Below, piece by piece: positions 29,664-39,015 of a stretch of 50,708 nt of DNA. The stretch is from CAZMXS01 sp964570325 (lineage in GTDB: Bacteria; Verrucomicrobiota; Kiritimatiellia; CAIQIC01; CAZMXS01): NCBI GenBank assembly GCA_964570325.1, contig CAZMXS010000032.1, forward strand, positions 1-50,708, given 5' to 3'. The notes under the pieces are model-generated. The model did no database searches. It had not been told where the DNA came from and saw nothing but the letters and a program-made list of their open reading frames with translations. The first letter of the stretch is position 1. Each line of letters opens with the position of its first letter. The position numbers were made by a program, and so were the translations under genes.

Positions 29664-32600
29664 TCATGGCGTCACGCGAATCCGGTAGAAATATGGACCG
29701 GCATTCGTGGCCGTCGTGTCGTAGTAGGTGTTGTGCGGCGGCGTGGCCGGCACACCGCTGGCCATCGGCGCGAAACCCGTCATCAAGGTTTCAGCGCGCT
29801 TGATTTCATATGTTCGCCCCGCCACGCTCGACCAACTCACCCACACCCCCGGCTGCGTCCGGTTGGTAAAGGCCGGCGCCAAATCCAGCGTCAGGTTGCT
29901 GCCGGCGTTGGCCGGATCTGTGCCGGCAATGAACTCGCTGCGATTCGAGAACCCGTCGCCGTCCAAGTCGCCATCGGCGTCCAAGTTGGTGGCGCTGCCG
30001 GTATACGCCCATTCATAGCCATCGTCCAGGCCATCGCCATCGGAATCATGGCCCGGCACGAACACCTCCACTGCACTCGTAATATTAGTCAGGAAATAAT
30101 CGAAACGGATTCGCTCGTAATAGGATTCGAACGCCACGATGCCGGAGCCGTCCTCGGCCAGTTTGAGATCCTTGGTAAAACCGTCCTCAAACTTCTTCAC
30201 ATGGAACCAGTTGATCATGTGGAGATTCGGAAACCGGTTGCTGATGTTGACATAATCGGGTTGCGCGTCGGGATCGGCCGGATCGGAGTCCTGGAAATCC
30301 TCGAGCGCGAACAGTTGATCGCACCAATCGCGCTTCCATTTGAAGTTGTCCGCCTGGTTGGTCAGGGTGATCGTCGCCCGCATCAGTTCGTCCAAGTACA
30401 GGTCGTTGCACGGTTTGCCGCCCTCGCCGGTGAACAGTTCAATCTTGAGCATGCGGATGTTGGTCCAGGCAAAGCCGGAATCCCGAGTGAAATCATCAAA
30501 CGCCAGCACCATACGGTAATAATCTGTGTTCGCCACCTTGCTCTCGATCACCGCCTCGTTGCCGTTGGTCTCGGCGTAATCGTTGTCGAGCGTAATCTTG
30601 AATTTGGGCTGGACCCGGTTGGGCGCGTCGCCCCGCTTGGCGTACAGGATCAGCCCTTGGCTGGCGGACCAATCCTGCTGCGGCACGGGCACCGCGCAGC
30701 CGTTGCCGCCGATGTACCATTGGCTCGGGTTGGTCACCGCGCCGGAAATCCGCAGCGCGTATGGCCCCGCGACCGCGTCCGTCGTCTGCGTCCATTGCGC
30801 GTCGCCCCACGGCTGGAAACCGGCGCCGGCCATCCACCAGTCCTGCTCCAGCAAGTTGGAGGCCGAGCCCGTCTGGAATTGCTTAAGGTACAGGTCGGAC
30901 GGCCGCCGTCCGGGTGTCCCGCTGAGATATTCCAGCACCACGGCCGTCACGTTCGACCAGTCAAAGCCGGGGCTGACGCTCATATTGGCGAACGGAATCT
31001 GCAAGTTCATGTACTCCTCCGCCACGACCACAACGCTGACCTGGGCGGTCCGAACGTTGCTGGCGTCCCGCAGCGACAGCGCCAGCAAGGGCTCGGCGTT
31101 GGTGACATCGCCGCGCCGCGCCAGCAGGGAAATGCAGGAAACACGGCTCCAGTCCCGCTGCTCCGGCCGCAACGAGCAGCCGTTGCCGCCGATGTAATAA
31201 TTGGAGTTGGCGTCATAGCCGCTGAGCCGCACCGCCTGGTCCGGATGGCCGGCCAGCGGATCAGTGACGGGGGCCCAGACATGCCAACCGCCGGCGGTGT
31301 CGGTCGCATCGCTCCACGCGATAGTGTTGCTGCCCGGCGGCCACCAGTCCTGGTCGGGATAGGGCGCCGGCGCCAGGTTCGCGGCCAGCCAGCGGTCCAC
31401 CCAAACCCGCCCAGGGGGCCGGCCTGTTTGGCTGGTCAACAACTCCAAACCCAGGCTGACGATGCATTCCCGCGAGAACGCCGGATCGCGGTTCATCTCA
31501 TCAAAGCGGATTTTCAGCGGATAGTACGTCGCGCCGGTGATCGCGCGGGAAACGGTCGCTGTCCCCTTGGCGCTGCGCAGCGTGATGGTCAGCAGCGGGT
31601 CGCAGTTCGTCGAGGCATCGCGTTTGACATACACGACGATGCCGTTGTAGCCGCCGATATTGGTGGCCAGACCCCGACCCACGCCGCCGACATACCCGTC
31701 GGCAAAGGCGCCGCCCGCGCCCAGCAGCAACGCCGCCGCGCCATCCACGCAATCCGTCGAGTTGCTCACATACAACGCGCCCCACGGTCCCCAATTCCAT
31801 GCTCCGCGGTCCTCGGCGTCATCCAGCGGCCGGTCATTGGTCACCACCACTCCGTCGCTATCCAGCGCCTGGAACCGCGCCAGCGTGTTGGAAGCCGTGA
31901 ATTGCGGACCGTCCAACGATTCGAAGCCGGCAATCAGCATCTCGTTGCTCACGGCATATTTCGGTTCGAACGCCGCGGCGGTCTCGGCAATCATCATTGG
32001 CTTGTGATGGCCATACGGATTATTGGTGTCGGAGAAGGTCCAGTAGAAGTTCTCAAATGTGTCGTCGTAATAATCGGCGTTGTCCTGCCAGTAACCCTTT
32101 TCGATCGCATTCCGGAACTGGAAGTCCAGCACTTCATTGCTATTGCCGTACGACCAGCCGTTGTAAACGCTTAACCCAACCCAATCCACGTATTCGTCGC
32201 CGGGATAGACATCCTCGTAAAAAGGCAGCGGATCGGGTCCGTTGCCCTGGTTCGGCGCCCAGACCATGGCGACGTTCGGCGCGTTGGAATGAACCAACTC
32301 GGCGAAATGACGGTAGCCCGCGATGTAGGTCTCGTTCGAAACCGTGTCCGGTATGTTGTAGCGATCGGAGAAGCGCGGGTGCCAGGGATACCAGTCGCCA
32401 TTCGCTTCATGCGCAAAGCGCAGGAAGATCGGCATGTCGGCTGCGGCGCAGTTGGTTACGAAATCCAGCGCGGCCGCGTAGGTCGCCTGGCCGGGCCCCC
32501 AATCCGGCGCAAAGAAGTCCGCGAAATCCACCATCGGCTCCAGGATCAGGTGCAGCGCCGCGCCCGGGCAATTGGTCTTGATCATCCCCACCCAGTCCCA

Positions 32601-33341
32601 GGGAAACGGATCGCGCTTGAACACCAGGAACTTGGCGTAGACCGCCGCGCGCTTGCCGGCCTTGGCGTTATACTCCCGCACCTCAGCCTCGGAACCGCCG
32701 CGTTCGAGCAGCACGCCCAGATATACACCGTGGTCGGGTTCGTACTTGGCGCGCACCGGCGTCGTCACGGCGCGCTGTGCTGTCTGGTAAAAACGCCCAT
32801 CGTCCCACTGGCAGGTCGCCCCCACCGCGCCGCCGGGAATCACGCCGTTAGCGAAATCGCACCGCACTTTGACCAAGTCCACCGCCGGCTCCGTGTTGGT
32901 GTGCACCAGTTCCAGAAAAGTCCAGTGGTTCCGGTTCGACGCCAGCGCCGTATAGACGTTGCGTGTGACGGTCGTTCGCAGGTTCGCGCCCGCCCAGAAC
33001 TCGCAGCCGATCGTGGTGTTCGTGTTCAGGTAATTCTGTTCCGCCATGGCCGAAATGTTAAAGGTGAAGATGCGACCCTGTTCAAGGTTGATGGGAATAT
33101 CCTGGCCGAAACCGCCGTAGGCGCTGCCCGCCGCGTAAAACGCGTTGCCCGCCGCGCCTTGCCGCGCAGCCCAGAACGCGCGGCCCGCCGCGCCATAATA
33201 CCACCAATTGGTCGCCTGGCCCGCCGGGTGTTCCACTTCAAAACCGGGATTCTCCAGCCGGCTGATCGCGGAAGCGCCAAGCCCGCCCACCGCCAGCCAT
33301 GCCGCGGCCGCCATACTCGCCCATCCATGATTCCGGATCAT
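29664..33341 (-). CDS. Large secreted GH26 glycosidase (paralogue without insertions)
   Basis: The 1225-residue product starts at the ATG at 33341, which has AAGGAG upstream; the frame is open to 33416 but that would run into the preceding gene. It has a signal peptide, an NPGFE-type beta-sandwich (about 30-190) and a GH26 domain with acid/base Glu312 in RFAHEANGDWYPW and nucleophile Glu453 in MMIAETAAA. Three consecutive YIGGNG-type beta modules follow, then a segment ATITLTNQADNFKWKRDW shared with the paralogue, a DSDGDGLDDG/GDLDGDGFSNR repeat and a tail ending FYRIRVTP. Unlike the paralogue at 23251-28359 its second beta module is uninterrupted, so it shows the ancestral arrangement. The substrate is probably a beta-mannan-like glycan; this is not shown. 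Confidence 0.92.
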   Translation of the reverse strand: MIRNHGWASMAAAAWLAVGGLGASAISRLENPGFEVEHPAGQATNWWYYGAAGRAFWAARQGAAGNAFYAAGSAYGGFGQDIPINLEQGRIFTFNISAMAEQNYLNTNTTIGCEFWAGANLRTTVTRNVYTALASNRNHWTFLELVHTNTEPAVDLVKVRCDFANGVIPGGAVGATCQWDDGRFYQTAQRAVTTPVRAKYEPDHGVYLGVLLERGGSEAEVREYNAKAGKRAAVYAKFLVFKRDPFPWDWVGMIKTNCPGAALHLILEPMVDFADFFAPDWGPGQATYAAALDFVTNCAAADMPIFLRFAHEANGDWYPWHPRFSDRYNIPDTVSNETYIAGYRHFAELVHSNAPNVAMVWAPNQGNGPDPLPFYEDVYPGDEYVDWVGLSVYNGWSYGNSNEVLDFQFRNAIEKGYWQDNADYYDDTFENFYWTFSDTNNPYGHHKPMMIAETAAAFEPKYAVSNEMLIAGFESLDGPQFTASNTLARFQALDSDGVVVTNDRPLDDAEDRGAWNWGPWGALYVSNSTDCVDGAAALLLGAGGAFADGYVGGVGRGLATNIGGYNGIVVYVKRDASTNCDPLLTITLRSAKGTATVSRAITGATYYPLKIRFDEMNRDPAFSRECIVSLGLELLTSQTGRPPGRVWVDRWLAANLAPAPYPDQDWWPPGSNTIAWSDATDTAGGWHVWAPVTDPLAGHPDQAVRLSGYDANSNYYIGGNGCSLRPEQRDWSRVSCISLLARRGDVTNAEPLLALSLRDASNVRTAQVSVVVVAEEYMNLQIPFANMSVSPGFDWSNVTAVVLEYLSGTPGRRPSDLYLKQFQTGSASNLLEQDWWMAGAGFQPWGDAQWTQTTDAVAGPYALRISGAVTNPSQWYIGGNGCAVPVPQQDWSASQGLILYAKRGDAPNRVQPKFKITLDNDYAETNGNEAVIESKVANTDYYRMVLAFDDFTRDSGFAWTNIRMLKIELFTGEGGKPCNDLYLDELMRATITLTNQADNFKWKRDWCDQLFALEDFQDSDPADPDAQPDYVNISNRFPNLHMINWFHVKKFEDGFTKDLKLAEDGSGIVAFESYYERIRFDYFLTNITSAVEVFVPGHDSDGDGLDDGYEWAYTGSATNLDADGDLDGDGFSNRSEFIAGTDPANAGSNLTLDLAPAFTNRTQPGVWVSWSSVAGRTYEIKRAETLMTGFAPMASGVPATPPHNTYYDTTATNAGPYFYRIRVTP

Positions 33342-33354
33342 CGTCGCGCTCCTT

Positions 33355-35022
33355 TTAATATTCCACGGTAACGGGTTGCCGCGTGTCGTCCGCCGTGCGG
33401 TTTTCATATCCCCCACCCCGCGGCCCCACCCAACTGCTCCACAGATAATCGCTGCCCACCGGCGTATCCGCCGCCACCGTCACTTGGAAAGTGCGCGACC
33501 CCGTGCCCGCCGGAATGTTGGTCCAGGCGCCGCCGTGCCACGTATAGAAGCCATCCCGAATCAGGTCCACGTGCACCTCGGAATCCTGCAGCACTTCCCA
33601 AGACAGCGTCACGGCGTACGTCATACCGCGCCGCACCGTCGGCGGCGCATCCTGGATCTTGACCGGATCCAACGTGACCCAGATCGGATCGGAAGCGTCC
33701 GCGGCCGTGTGTTGTTCCCAGTTGCCGCCCGGCGGAGCGGTAAAAGCCGACCAGAAATGCCAGCCCGAGGGAAATGTGTTGGGCACGAATACCGGCACCA
33801 CCGCCGTGCCCGACCCTACCTGGGCCGTCACCACCCCATGCGCGCGGTAGGTGTAGTCGGGCGCCGGGGTCAACAGGTTGACCTGGATAACCCGGGTGGA
33901 CCAGACCGTGTAATTCAATTGAACATACCAAGTGTGCGGGGTCCAGATTTCAACCGGATACACAGCGATCTCCAACGTGTCCGCGCGCAGCGCTACAGGC
34001 TGTGCCGCGCGCGCCGTCGCCCGGTCATAATCATCCCCCTGGTTGGCAATGAAAGCGTCGAATACGTAATCGTCGGCCGAAACCGCGCCATTGCCTTCAA
34101 CCCGGAACGACACGGTCACCTGCCCCGTGCCCGCCGACAGCGACAGATTCGTACCGCCGAACCAGGCGTAATTCTGCGAGGGCCGCAGCAGATTGACCTT
34201 GATGTACTTGCCCGCAACCGTCGGCCAGGCGGTGTAGTTCAAGGTCACGCTGACGGTTTCGTTCGGCGAGACCACCGCGGGAGCCGCCACGATTGCCAGC
34301 GCGTCCGTGACCACCATCACCGGCCCCTGGCGCGCCGTGGCGCTGGCATCAGCGGCATTGCTGCTTGGACCAATGAACACTTTCCATTCATAGTTTGTGC
34401 CCGCCGGCGGAAATTCACGGACCGCGACCGCGACCACGGCCGTGCCGGCGCCCGCCGCGAGCGGCGTATCCCCGCCGCCAAACCAATCCTGCCCAAGCGG
34501 CGCCCCCGGGCGCAGCAGGTCGGCATGCAGATAGCCGTTGGACTCAATTTGATAAGCGCAATGCAACTGGCACAAATCGCCGTTTTGCACGCGGTTGGTC
34601 GCGGCTGTAATTCGCAACCGATCCGCGACCACTGTCACCGGCGTTCCGGTCGTCACCACCAAAATCTCCCAGGATCCGGTTACCGCCTGCGCGATCAACG
34701 CAGAATAAGCATACGCTCGCACGTCGCCTTCCGCCGGAGCCACATCCAGTCGGAAGACCAGACTCGTCGTGCCAGACGCGATGGCCAGCGGCGTATTCCC
34801 CACCCCGATCCAATCGCGACCGCCCGCCGGCGCAATGCCGGCATAGAGGAACTTCGGATGACCGGAATTGGTAGCAGAATAATTCAAGGTGACGCCAATA
34901 TCCTTCCCCATGCGCGCCACCGGCGGCGCCGCCACCCATGTCAACGAGTCAGCCGGCGCCAACGCACCCGCCAGCCCAACCACCGCCCACACCACAAACC
35001 CCATCACTCGTTCGCGCCACAT
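33355..35022 (-). CDS. Secreted protein of five tandem beta-sandwich repeats
   Basis: The 555-residue product has an N-terminal signal sequence (VMGFVVWAVVGLAGALA) and then five repeats of about 105 residues. Each has the pattern D-x-L-x-I, x-V-x-V-x-L-N-Y, a V-x-L-L-x-P segment with W-x-G-G, an A-G-x-G-T strand and a YxW...P-x-G-G...TA ending. I recognise no named family; the repeats look immunoglobulin-like. A role in binding or displaying a polysaccharide at the cell surface fits its place as first gene of the GH26 locus. The ATG at 35022 follows GAGGTG. The stop lies 13 bases before the GH26 gene at 33341, so they are co-transcribed. A 14-base palindrome sits in its promoter region. Confidence 0.88.
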   Translation of the reverse strand: MWRERVMGFVVWAVVGLAGALAPADSLTWVAAPPVARMGKDIGVTLNYSATNSGHPKFLYAGIAPAGGRDWIGVGNTPLAIASGTTSLVFRLDVAPAEGDVRAYAYSALIAQAVTGSWEILVVTTGTPVTVVADRLRITAATNRVQNGDLCQLHCAYQIESNGYLHADLLRPGAPLGQDWFGGGDTPLAAGAGTAVVAVAVREFPPAGTNYEWKVFIGPSSNAADASATARQGPVMVVTDALAIVAAPAVVSPNETVSVTLNYTAWPTVAGKYIKVNLLRPSQNYAWFGGTNLSLSAGTGQVTVSFRVEGNGAVSADDYVFDAFIANQGDDYDRATARAAQPVALRADTLEIAVYPVEIWTPHTWYVQLNYTVWSTRVIQVNLLTPAPDYTYRAHGVVTAQVGSGTAVVPVFVPNTFPSGWHFWSAFTAPPGGNWEQHTAADASDPIWVTLDPVKIQDAPPTVRRGMTYAVTLSWEVLQDSEVHVDLIRDGFYTWHGGAWTNIPAGTGSRTFQVTVAADTPVGSDYLWSSWVGPRGGGYENRTADDTRQPVTVEY

Positions 35023-35053
35023 AAACACCTCACTGGTTTAATATATACATGTA

Positions 35054-35067
35054 ATATACCGGTATAT
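35054..35067. promoter_or_regulatory. Palindromic operator in the GH26 locus promoter region
   Basis: ATATACCGGTATAT is a perfect 14-base palindrome located 32-45 bases upstream of the first gene of the GH26 locus, in an A/T-rich stretch where the promoter must lie. Its core recurs at 29589-29596 before the regulator gene. Binding by the GntR/LacI regulator encoded at 28399-29529 is the natural inference. Confidence 0.6.
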
Positions 35068-35103
35068 ATTGCCGCGCAAGCACTTTTTTGAAGATTTTTA
35101 TGT

Positions 35104-35142
35104 GACCTGCAGGCGTGTCGGCATCCCCGCCCGACGCAGGTC
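35104..35142. repeat. Interrupted inverted repeat downstream of the kinase gene
   Basis: GACCTGC (35104-35110) and GCAGGTC (35136-35142), with inner GTCGG/CCGAC, can form a bulged hairpin. It lies between the kinase gene's stop and the promoter region of the GH26 locus. No T-run follows on the minus strand, so a terminator is only possible. Confidence 0.4.
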
Positions 35143-35248
35143 AGCCGGGGATAGATAACCTATTGGAAAACACGAGCGGTTATGCGCGGCTTGATCATGC
35201 GCAAACTCACCGATACACACTATCCGATTTTGTGCGACGGGCCGCTGT

Positions 35249-38206
35249 TCAGTCGTCCCACTCGATCAGGAAGCTGTTGCGGGCGGCCGGCACCAATTCA
35301 CGGCACCAACTGCCGTTGGAAAACACATAGGGGCCAGACCCTTCCAACTCCTGGATGGAATCAAAGTGATGAAAGCGCATGGGCTCGCCAGTGATCCACC
35401 GGTGTCCATCAGCCGTACGTTCGAGCCCGATCCAAAACCAACTCCCGCTTGGAAATAATGACAGGATGAACTGGTTGGCGGCCGCATCCCGAATCACCGC
35501 CAGGCGCCCGCCCAACTCCGCGCACTGGCGGCGCGCGGCTTCCCATTCCAGGAACATCGGAATGAATAGATAGCGCCGCCCCGCGTGGCCAGCCGCGCGC
35601 GCGCGCAGTCCCTCCCGATCTTGTTCACGCACGGCAATCAACACCTCGGCCTGCCGCGCGTGCGCGACGTGTTCCGGGTTCGCCCGCCATTGCGCCGCCA
35701 ACCGCCGCAACTCGGAGGTCGCAATGGACGGCGAATCGAATGCCCAGCCGCCCGGCGGCGCGTCGGCCATGCCGTCCAGATCTTCCAGCGGGTTGTCGCC
35801 GCAAACCAGCACGCTCAACGGCGCGCCCCGCAATGGCGCCAGCGAGCGGATGCCATTGGCCTGGCAGGTCAGCATCGTCAGCGCCATTCCGCGCAAAGGC
35901 TCCAGGCTCTCGATCTGATTATGCCCGCAATGCAGAGTCAACAAGCCGGCCTCGCGCAGCGGCTCCAGACTGCGGAGACGGTTACCCGCGCACGTCAGTG
36001 TCTTCAACGGCATACCCCGCAAAGGTTCAAGGCTCTCGATCCGGTTGGCGTCGCAGTTGAGTGAAACCAGGCGCATACCCCGCAGCGGTTCCAGGGTCTC
36101 CACGCCCGTGGCCACGCAGCTCAACCAGGTCAACGGAAGTCCGCGCAATGCCTCCAGGCAGCCGCCCAACGGATTTTCCGCGCACGTCAGACTGGTCAAC
36201 GGCATTCCCTGCAGGGGCGTCAAATCGGAGAGGCGGCAGGCCTTGGCGTGCAACTCGACCAGAGGCATTCCGCGCAGCGGCTCGAGGCTGGCGACCGGAT
36301 TACCGTTGATGTGCAACCGGCGCAGCGCCATGCCCCGCAGCGGTTCCAGGCTCTCCACCCGATTGTCGGCAACGATCAACTGGCACAGCGGCAACCCCGA
36401 CAGCGGGGACAAATCGGAAAGACCGACGCCGTTGGCCTCCAGCGTCAACCCCTCGCTGTCCACAAACAGCCGAAAGCGCGTTCCGGGCCAGGCGTCTCGC
36501 AATCGCCCCTGCCATTCCGCCAGGCGCGCCGCCGCCTCGCCATTCCGCTTGGCGCGCGCATAGCCCGCCGCAGCTTGTGTGCGGCGCGCGGCGTTGGTGG
36601 TTGCTTCCAGCACCTCCTCGAACAAATCCATCGCCGTCGTGTAATGACCGCGATTAAGATGCCGTTCCGCCACCTCCAGCACATCGCTCTTCCACGGCAC
36701 ACCAAGGGTGTAGATTCGCACCCACCGATAGCGCACGTCCGACATCCAGCCGAGCAATCCGATGCAATTCTGGTCGAGGCTCTGGATCGGCTCCGGATCG
36801 CGCACCCGGCAGACCAGACGGTGGTTGACCCAGAAACTCAAATCCGCGCCCACCCGTTCAGCGCGCACGCGGTAGGTTTCGCCCTTGCGCAGCGGCGCGT
36901 CCGCCGCCTGCCAAATGTGGCCGCTGAACCGCGTCAGGACATTCAGCTTATTGTTGTACGCGCCGTACTTGAACTCATAACCCGACAGCGGAATCTCGCG
37001 CGCGATCGCGCCGCGCCGGGCGGCGATAAAGCAGCCGACATCATTGAGATAATCGCTCTCGATCCGGCATTCAAACTCGACGCGAATATCGCCATGCAGC
37101 GGCTCGCGCAGAATGATCAACTGCGGCTCGCCGCCCCAAACCCGCAGCTCGCCGTCGCGCACTTCATGGCGCCCCCCCACTACATCAACCCCCCGCAGTG
37201 GATCCGCCCCCGCGAAATCGCGTTCCACCACCGAATGCCACAACCGCCCTTCTTGATACGCCTCCACCTCGGCCTGCAATTCAGGCACGCTTTGGAACCG
37301 GTCCGCGGGCTGGGTCGCCATGGCGCGCAGCGCCGCCTGCGATAACGCAAGAGGCACTTTGCCGTCTGGACAATGCGGCAGGAACCGGCCTTCAACCGCT
37401 TGCTCCGGCGGCTCGATCTCGCCCTGCACAATCCGCCGCAATACCTCCGGCACATTGTCCGTCACCGTGAGCGGCGGCCGCAGAGCCAGCAGGCTGTAGA
37501 GAATGGCCCCGAGCGCATATATGTCGGATCGCTCGTCCGCGCAGGCGCCGCCATCGAGGAACTGTTCGGGGGCCATGAAGCCTGGCGATCCCAACGCAAC
37601 CGCCACGCCGGCAGCAGTTGGCGCGGGCGCCGGCGCGCCAGTGAGCGTCCGCGCCAAGCCCCAGTCCACCACCAGCACCTCGCCATAATCGCCGACCATG
37701 ATATTGTCGGGCTTCAAATCCCCATGCCGGACCCGGCGCGCATGAGCGAAAGCAACTGCGTCGCAGGTTTTCTGAAAGACGGTCAACAGGCGTCCCAGCG
37801 GGAACTGGGACGTCAGCACCGGATCGCCGCAACGCAAACCCAGCAGAATATCCGTCAGGGTGCGCCCGCGAATCCGCTTCATCGTGTAAAATGCGTCGCC
37901 CTGGCGATCCGTGCCCAGGTCATGCACGGGCACGATGTTGGGATGCTCCAGCATGGAGGTGATGCGCGCCTCACTGACGAAACTCGCCAGTTCGGCGGGG
38001 TCGGCGGCGCGGGCGCGGTCCAGAATTTTCATCGCCACCACGCGGTCAAAATGCAGATCCTGGGCGGCATACACCACCCCCATCCCGCCGCGCCCCAAGA
38101 CATCCGCCAGTCGGTAGCGATTACCGCCCTCGACCCAAAGCAGGGCCTGGCGAAAATCAGCCCCGGCATCGGGCGGCACAGGATTGGCTGGCGGATTCGC
38201 CGTCAT
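35249..38206 (-). CDS. Ser/Thr protein kinase with LRR and C-type lectin domains
   Basis: The 985-residue protein has a Hanks-type kinase domain (about 30-320): GRGGMGVVY glycine loop, Lys60 in VAMK, catalytic Asp163 in HGDLKPDN, and metal-binding Asp181 in a DWG variant of DFG. A beta-sandwich of the DUF1080/laminin-like type follows (about 325-505), then a short helical stretch (505-575), about ten leucine-rich repeats of the form SLEPLRGMPLxxLxCxxNRI (590-812), and a C-terminal C-type lectin-like domain (about 876-985: FLEWEAARRQCAELGGRLAV, FWIGLERTADGHRWITG, then NSFLIEW). I see no membrane segment, so kinase and lectin seem to be on the same, probably cytoplasmic, side. No partner phosphatase is nearby. 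No Shine-Dalgarno precedes the ATG. Confidence 0.92.
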   Translation of the reverse strand: MTANPPANPVPPDAGADFRQALLWVEGGNRYRLADVLGRGGMGVVYAAQDLHFDRVVAMKILDRARAADPAELASFVSEARITSMLEHPNIVPVHDLGTDRQGDAFYTMKRIRGRTLTDILLGLRCGDPVLTSQFPLGRLLTVFQKTCDAVAFAHARRVRHGDLKPDNIMVGDYGEVLVVDWGLARTLTGAPAPAPTAAGVAVALGSPGFMAPEQFLDGGACADERSDIYALGAILYSLLALRPPLTVTDNVPEVLRRIVQGEIEPPEQAVEGRFLPHCPDGKVPLALSQAALRAMATQPADRFQSVPELQAEVEAYQEGRLWHSVVERDFAGADPLRGVDVVGGRHEVRDGELRVWGGEPQLIILREPLHGDIRVEFECRIESDYLNDVGCFIAARRGAIAREIPLSGYEFKYGAYNNKLNVLTRFSGHIWQAADAPLRKGETYRVRAERVGADLSFWVNHRLVCRVRDPEPIQSLDQNCIGLLGWMSDVRYRWVRIYTLGVPWKSDVLEVAERHLNRGHYTTAMDLFEEVLEATTNAARRTQAAAGYARAKRNGEAAARLAEWQGRLRDAWPGTRFRLFVDSEGLTLEANGVGLSDLSPLSGLPLCQLIVADNRVESLEPLRGMALRRLHINGNPVASLEPLRGMPLVELHAKACRLSDLTPLQGMPLTSLTCAENPLGGCLEALRGLPLTWLSCVATGVETLEPLRGMRLVSLNCDANRIESLEPLRGMPLKTLTCAGNRLRSLEPLREAGLLTLHCGHNQIESLEPLRGMALTMLTCQANGIRSLAPLRGAPLSVLVCGDNPLEDLDGMADAPPGGWAFDSPSIATSELRRLAAQWRANPEHVAHARQAEVLIAVREQDREGLRARAAGHAGRRYLFIPMFLEWEAARRQCAELGGRLAVIRDAAANQFILSLFPSGSWFWIGLERTADGHRWITGEPMRFHHFDSIQELEGSGPYVFSNGSWCRELVPAARNSFLIEWDD
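35771..36433 (-). repeat. Tandem coding repeats (LRR units)
   Basis: About ten in-frame units of roughly 63-66 bases encode the leucine-rich repeats of the kinase protein. Each carries a near-identical segment for SLEPLRGM(P/A)L. The nucleotide similarity between units is high, so the array may gain or lose units by recombination and may assemble poorly. Confidence 0.75.
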
Positions 38207-38250
38207 TGGAATACCGGATCAGGCGGGCGGTATCCAAGCCGGCCGGAGCG

Positions 38251-39015
38251 TCACGGATGCCGGACCGGCAGTTTTTCCTCCTCCGGATCGGAAACCAGCA
38301 CAACGCGCCGGCGAAAGATCGGCGAGAGGAACGCATAATGGAAACCGTAGGCGCACAACGCGCACGCCGCCGGGATCGAATACCGCGCGTGCATAAAAAC
38401 CACCATCAGCAGGATGGCGAACGGAATGAAGCTCAACGGATTCTTGGTCGGCTTGCCATAGCGCACGTGCGAGACCTGCAGGAGAATCATGGCAATGGTC
38501 GAAGTCCAGAAAAACGCCGCCACCGGGCCATGATCAAGCGCAAACCACGCATCGTCGAGCACATTCAGTTCGACCATAATGACAAATGCCGCGACCCAGC
38601 CGGCCGCCACAGTGATCGGCAGTCCCAGATAGCCATGCTGGCCGCGAAACGGATCCACCACGCGGAACCGCGATAGGCGGATTGCACCGGACAGCGCATA
38701 AGCGGACACCATCACCATCCCCCACCAACCGCTGTCCTTGAGCATCAACTGGTATAGCAGAACCGCCGGCGCCAGGCCAAAACTGGTGATATCAACAAAC
38801 GTGTCCAGTTCCGCGCCGAACTTGGTTTCGGCATGCAACGCCCGAGCCAAAGTACCATCCAAACCGTCCAGCAACATCGAGATCAGGATCAACTGCGCAG
38901 CCAGCAAATACTCCCCCTCCGCGGCGGCAATAATACTGAAAAAACCGGCCAGCATCGCGGCCAGCGTGAACAACGTCGGCAGGGCAAAGCGCCATTTAAT
39001 CCGCAAATCAGTCAT
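38251..39015 (-). CDS. pssA: CDP-diacylglycerol-serine O-phosphatidyltransferase
   Basis: The 254-residue membrane protein has the CDP-alcohol phosphatidyltransferase motif D-G-x2-A-R-x8-G-x3-D-x3-D, seen as LDGTLARALHAETKFGAELD followed by TFVD. It is of the membrane-spanning PssA type that makes phosphatidylserine from CDP-diacylglycerol and serine. The next-upstream gene is psd, which decarboxylates the product, and the two genes overlap by 8 bases, so assignment to serine rather than another alcohol is well supported. The C-terminal ~25 residues are polar and charged. Confidence 0.94.
   Translation of the reverse strand: MTDLRIKWRFALPTLFTLAAMLAGFFSIIAAAEGEYLLAAQLILISMLLDGLDGTLARALHAETKFGAELDTFVDITSFGLAPAVLLYQLMLKDSGWWGMVMVSAYALSGAIRLSRFRVVDPFRGQHGYLGLPITVAAGWVAAFVIMVELNVLDDAWFALDHGPVAAFFWTSTIAMILLQVSHVRYGKPTKNPLSFIPFAILLMVVFMHARYSIPAACALCAYGFHYAFLSPIFRRRVVLVSDPEEEKLPVRHP

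Noticed and set aside
29637..32174. An 845-codon plus-strand open frame opposite the second GH26 gene
   Set aside because: Same situation as above; the minus-strand product has signal peptide, catalytic motifs and calcium repeats.
33376..35091. A 571-codon plus-strand open frame opposite the five-repeat protein
   Set aside because: Arg/His-rich shadow; the minus-strand frame has a signal peptide and regular repeats.
35771..36433. Regular ~65-base repeats considered as a CRISPR array
   Set aside because: The units are in frame, have no unique spacers and encode leucine-rich repeats.
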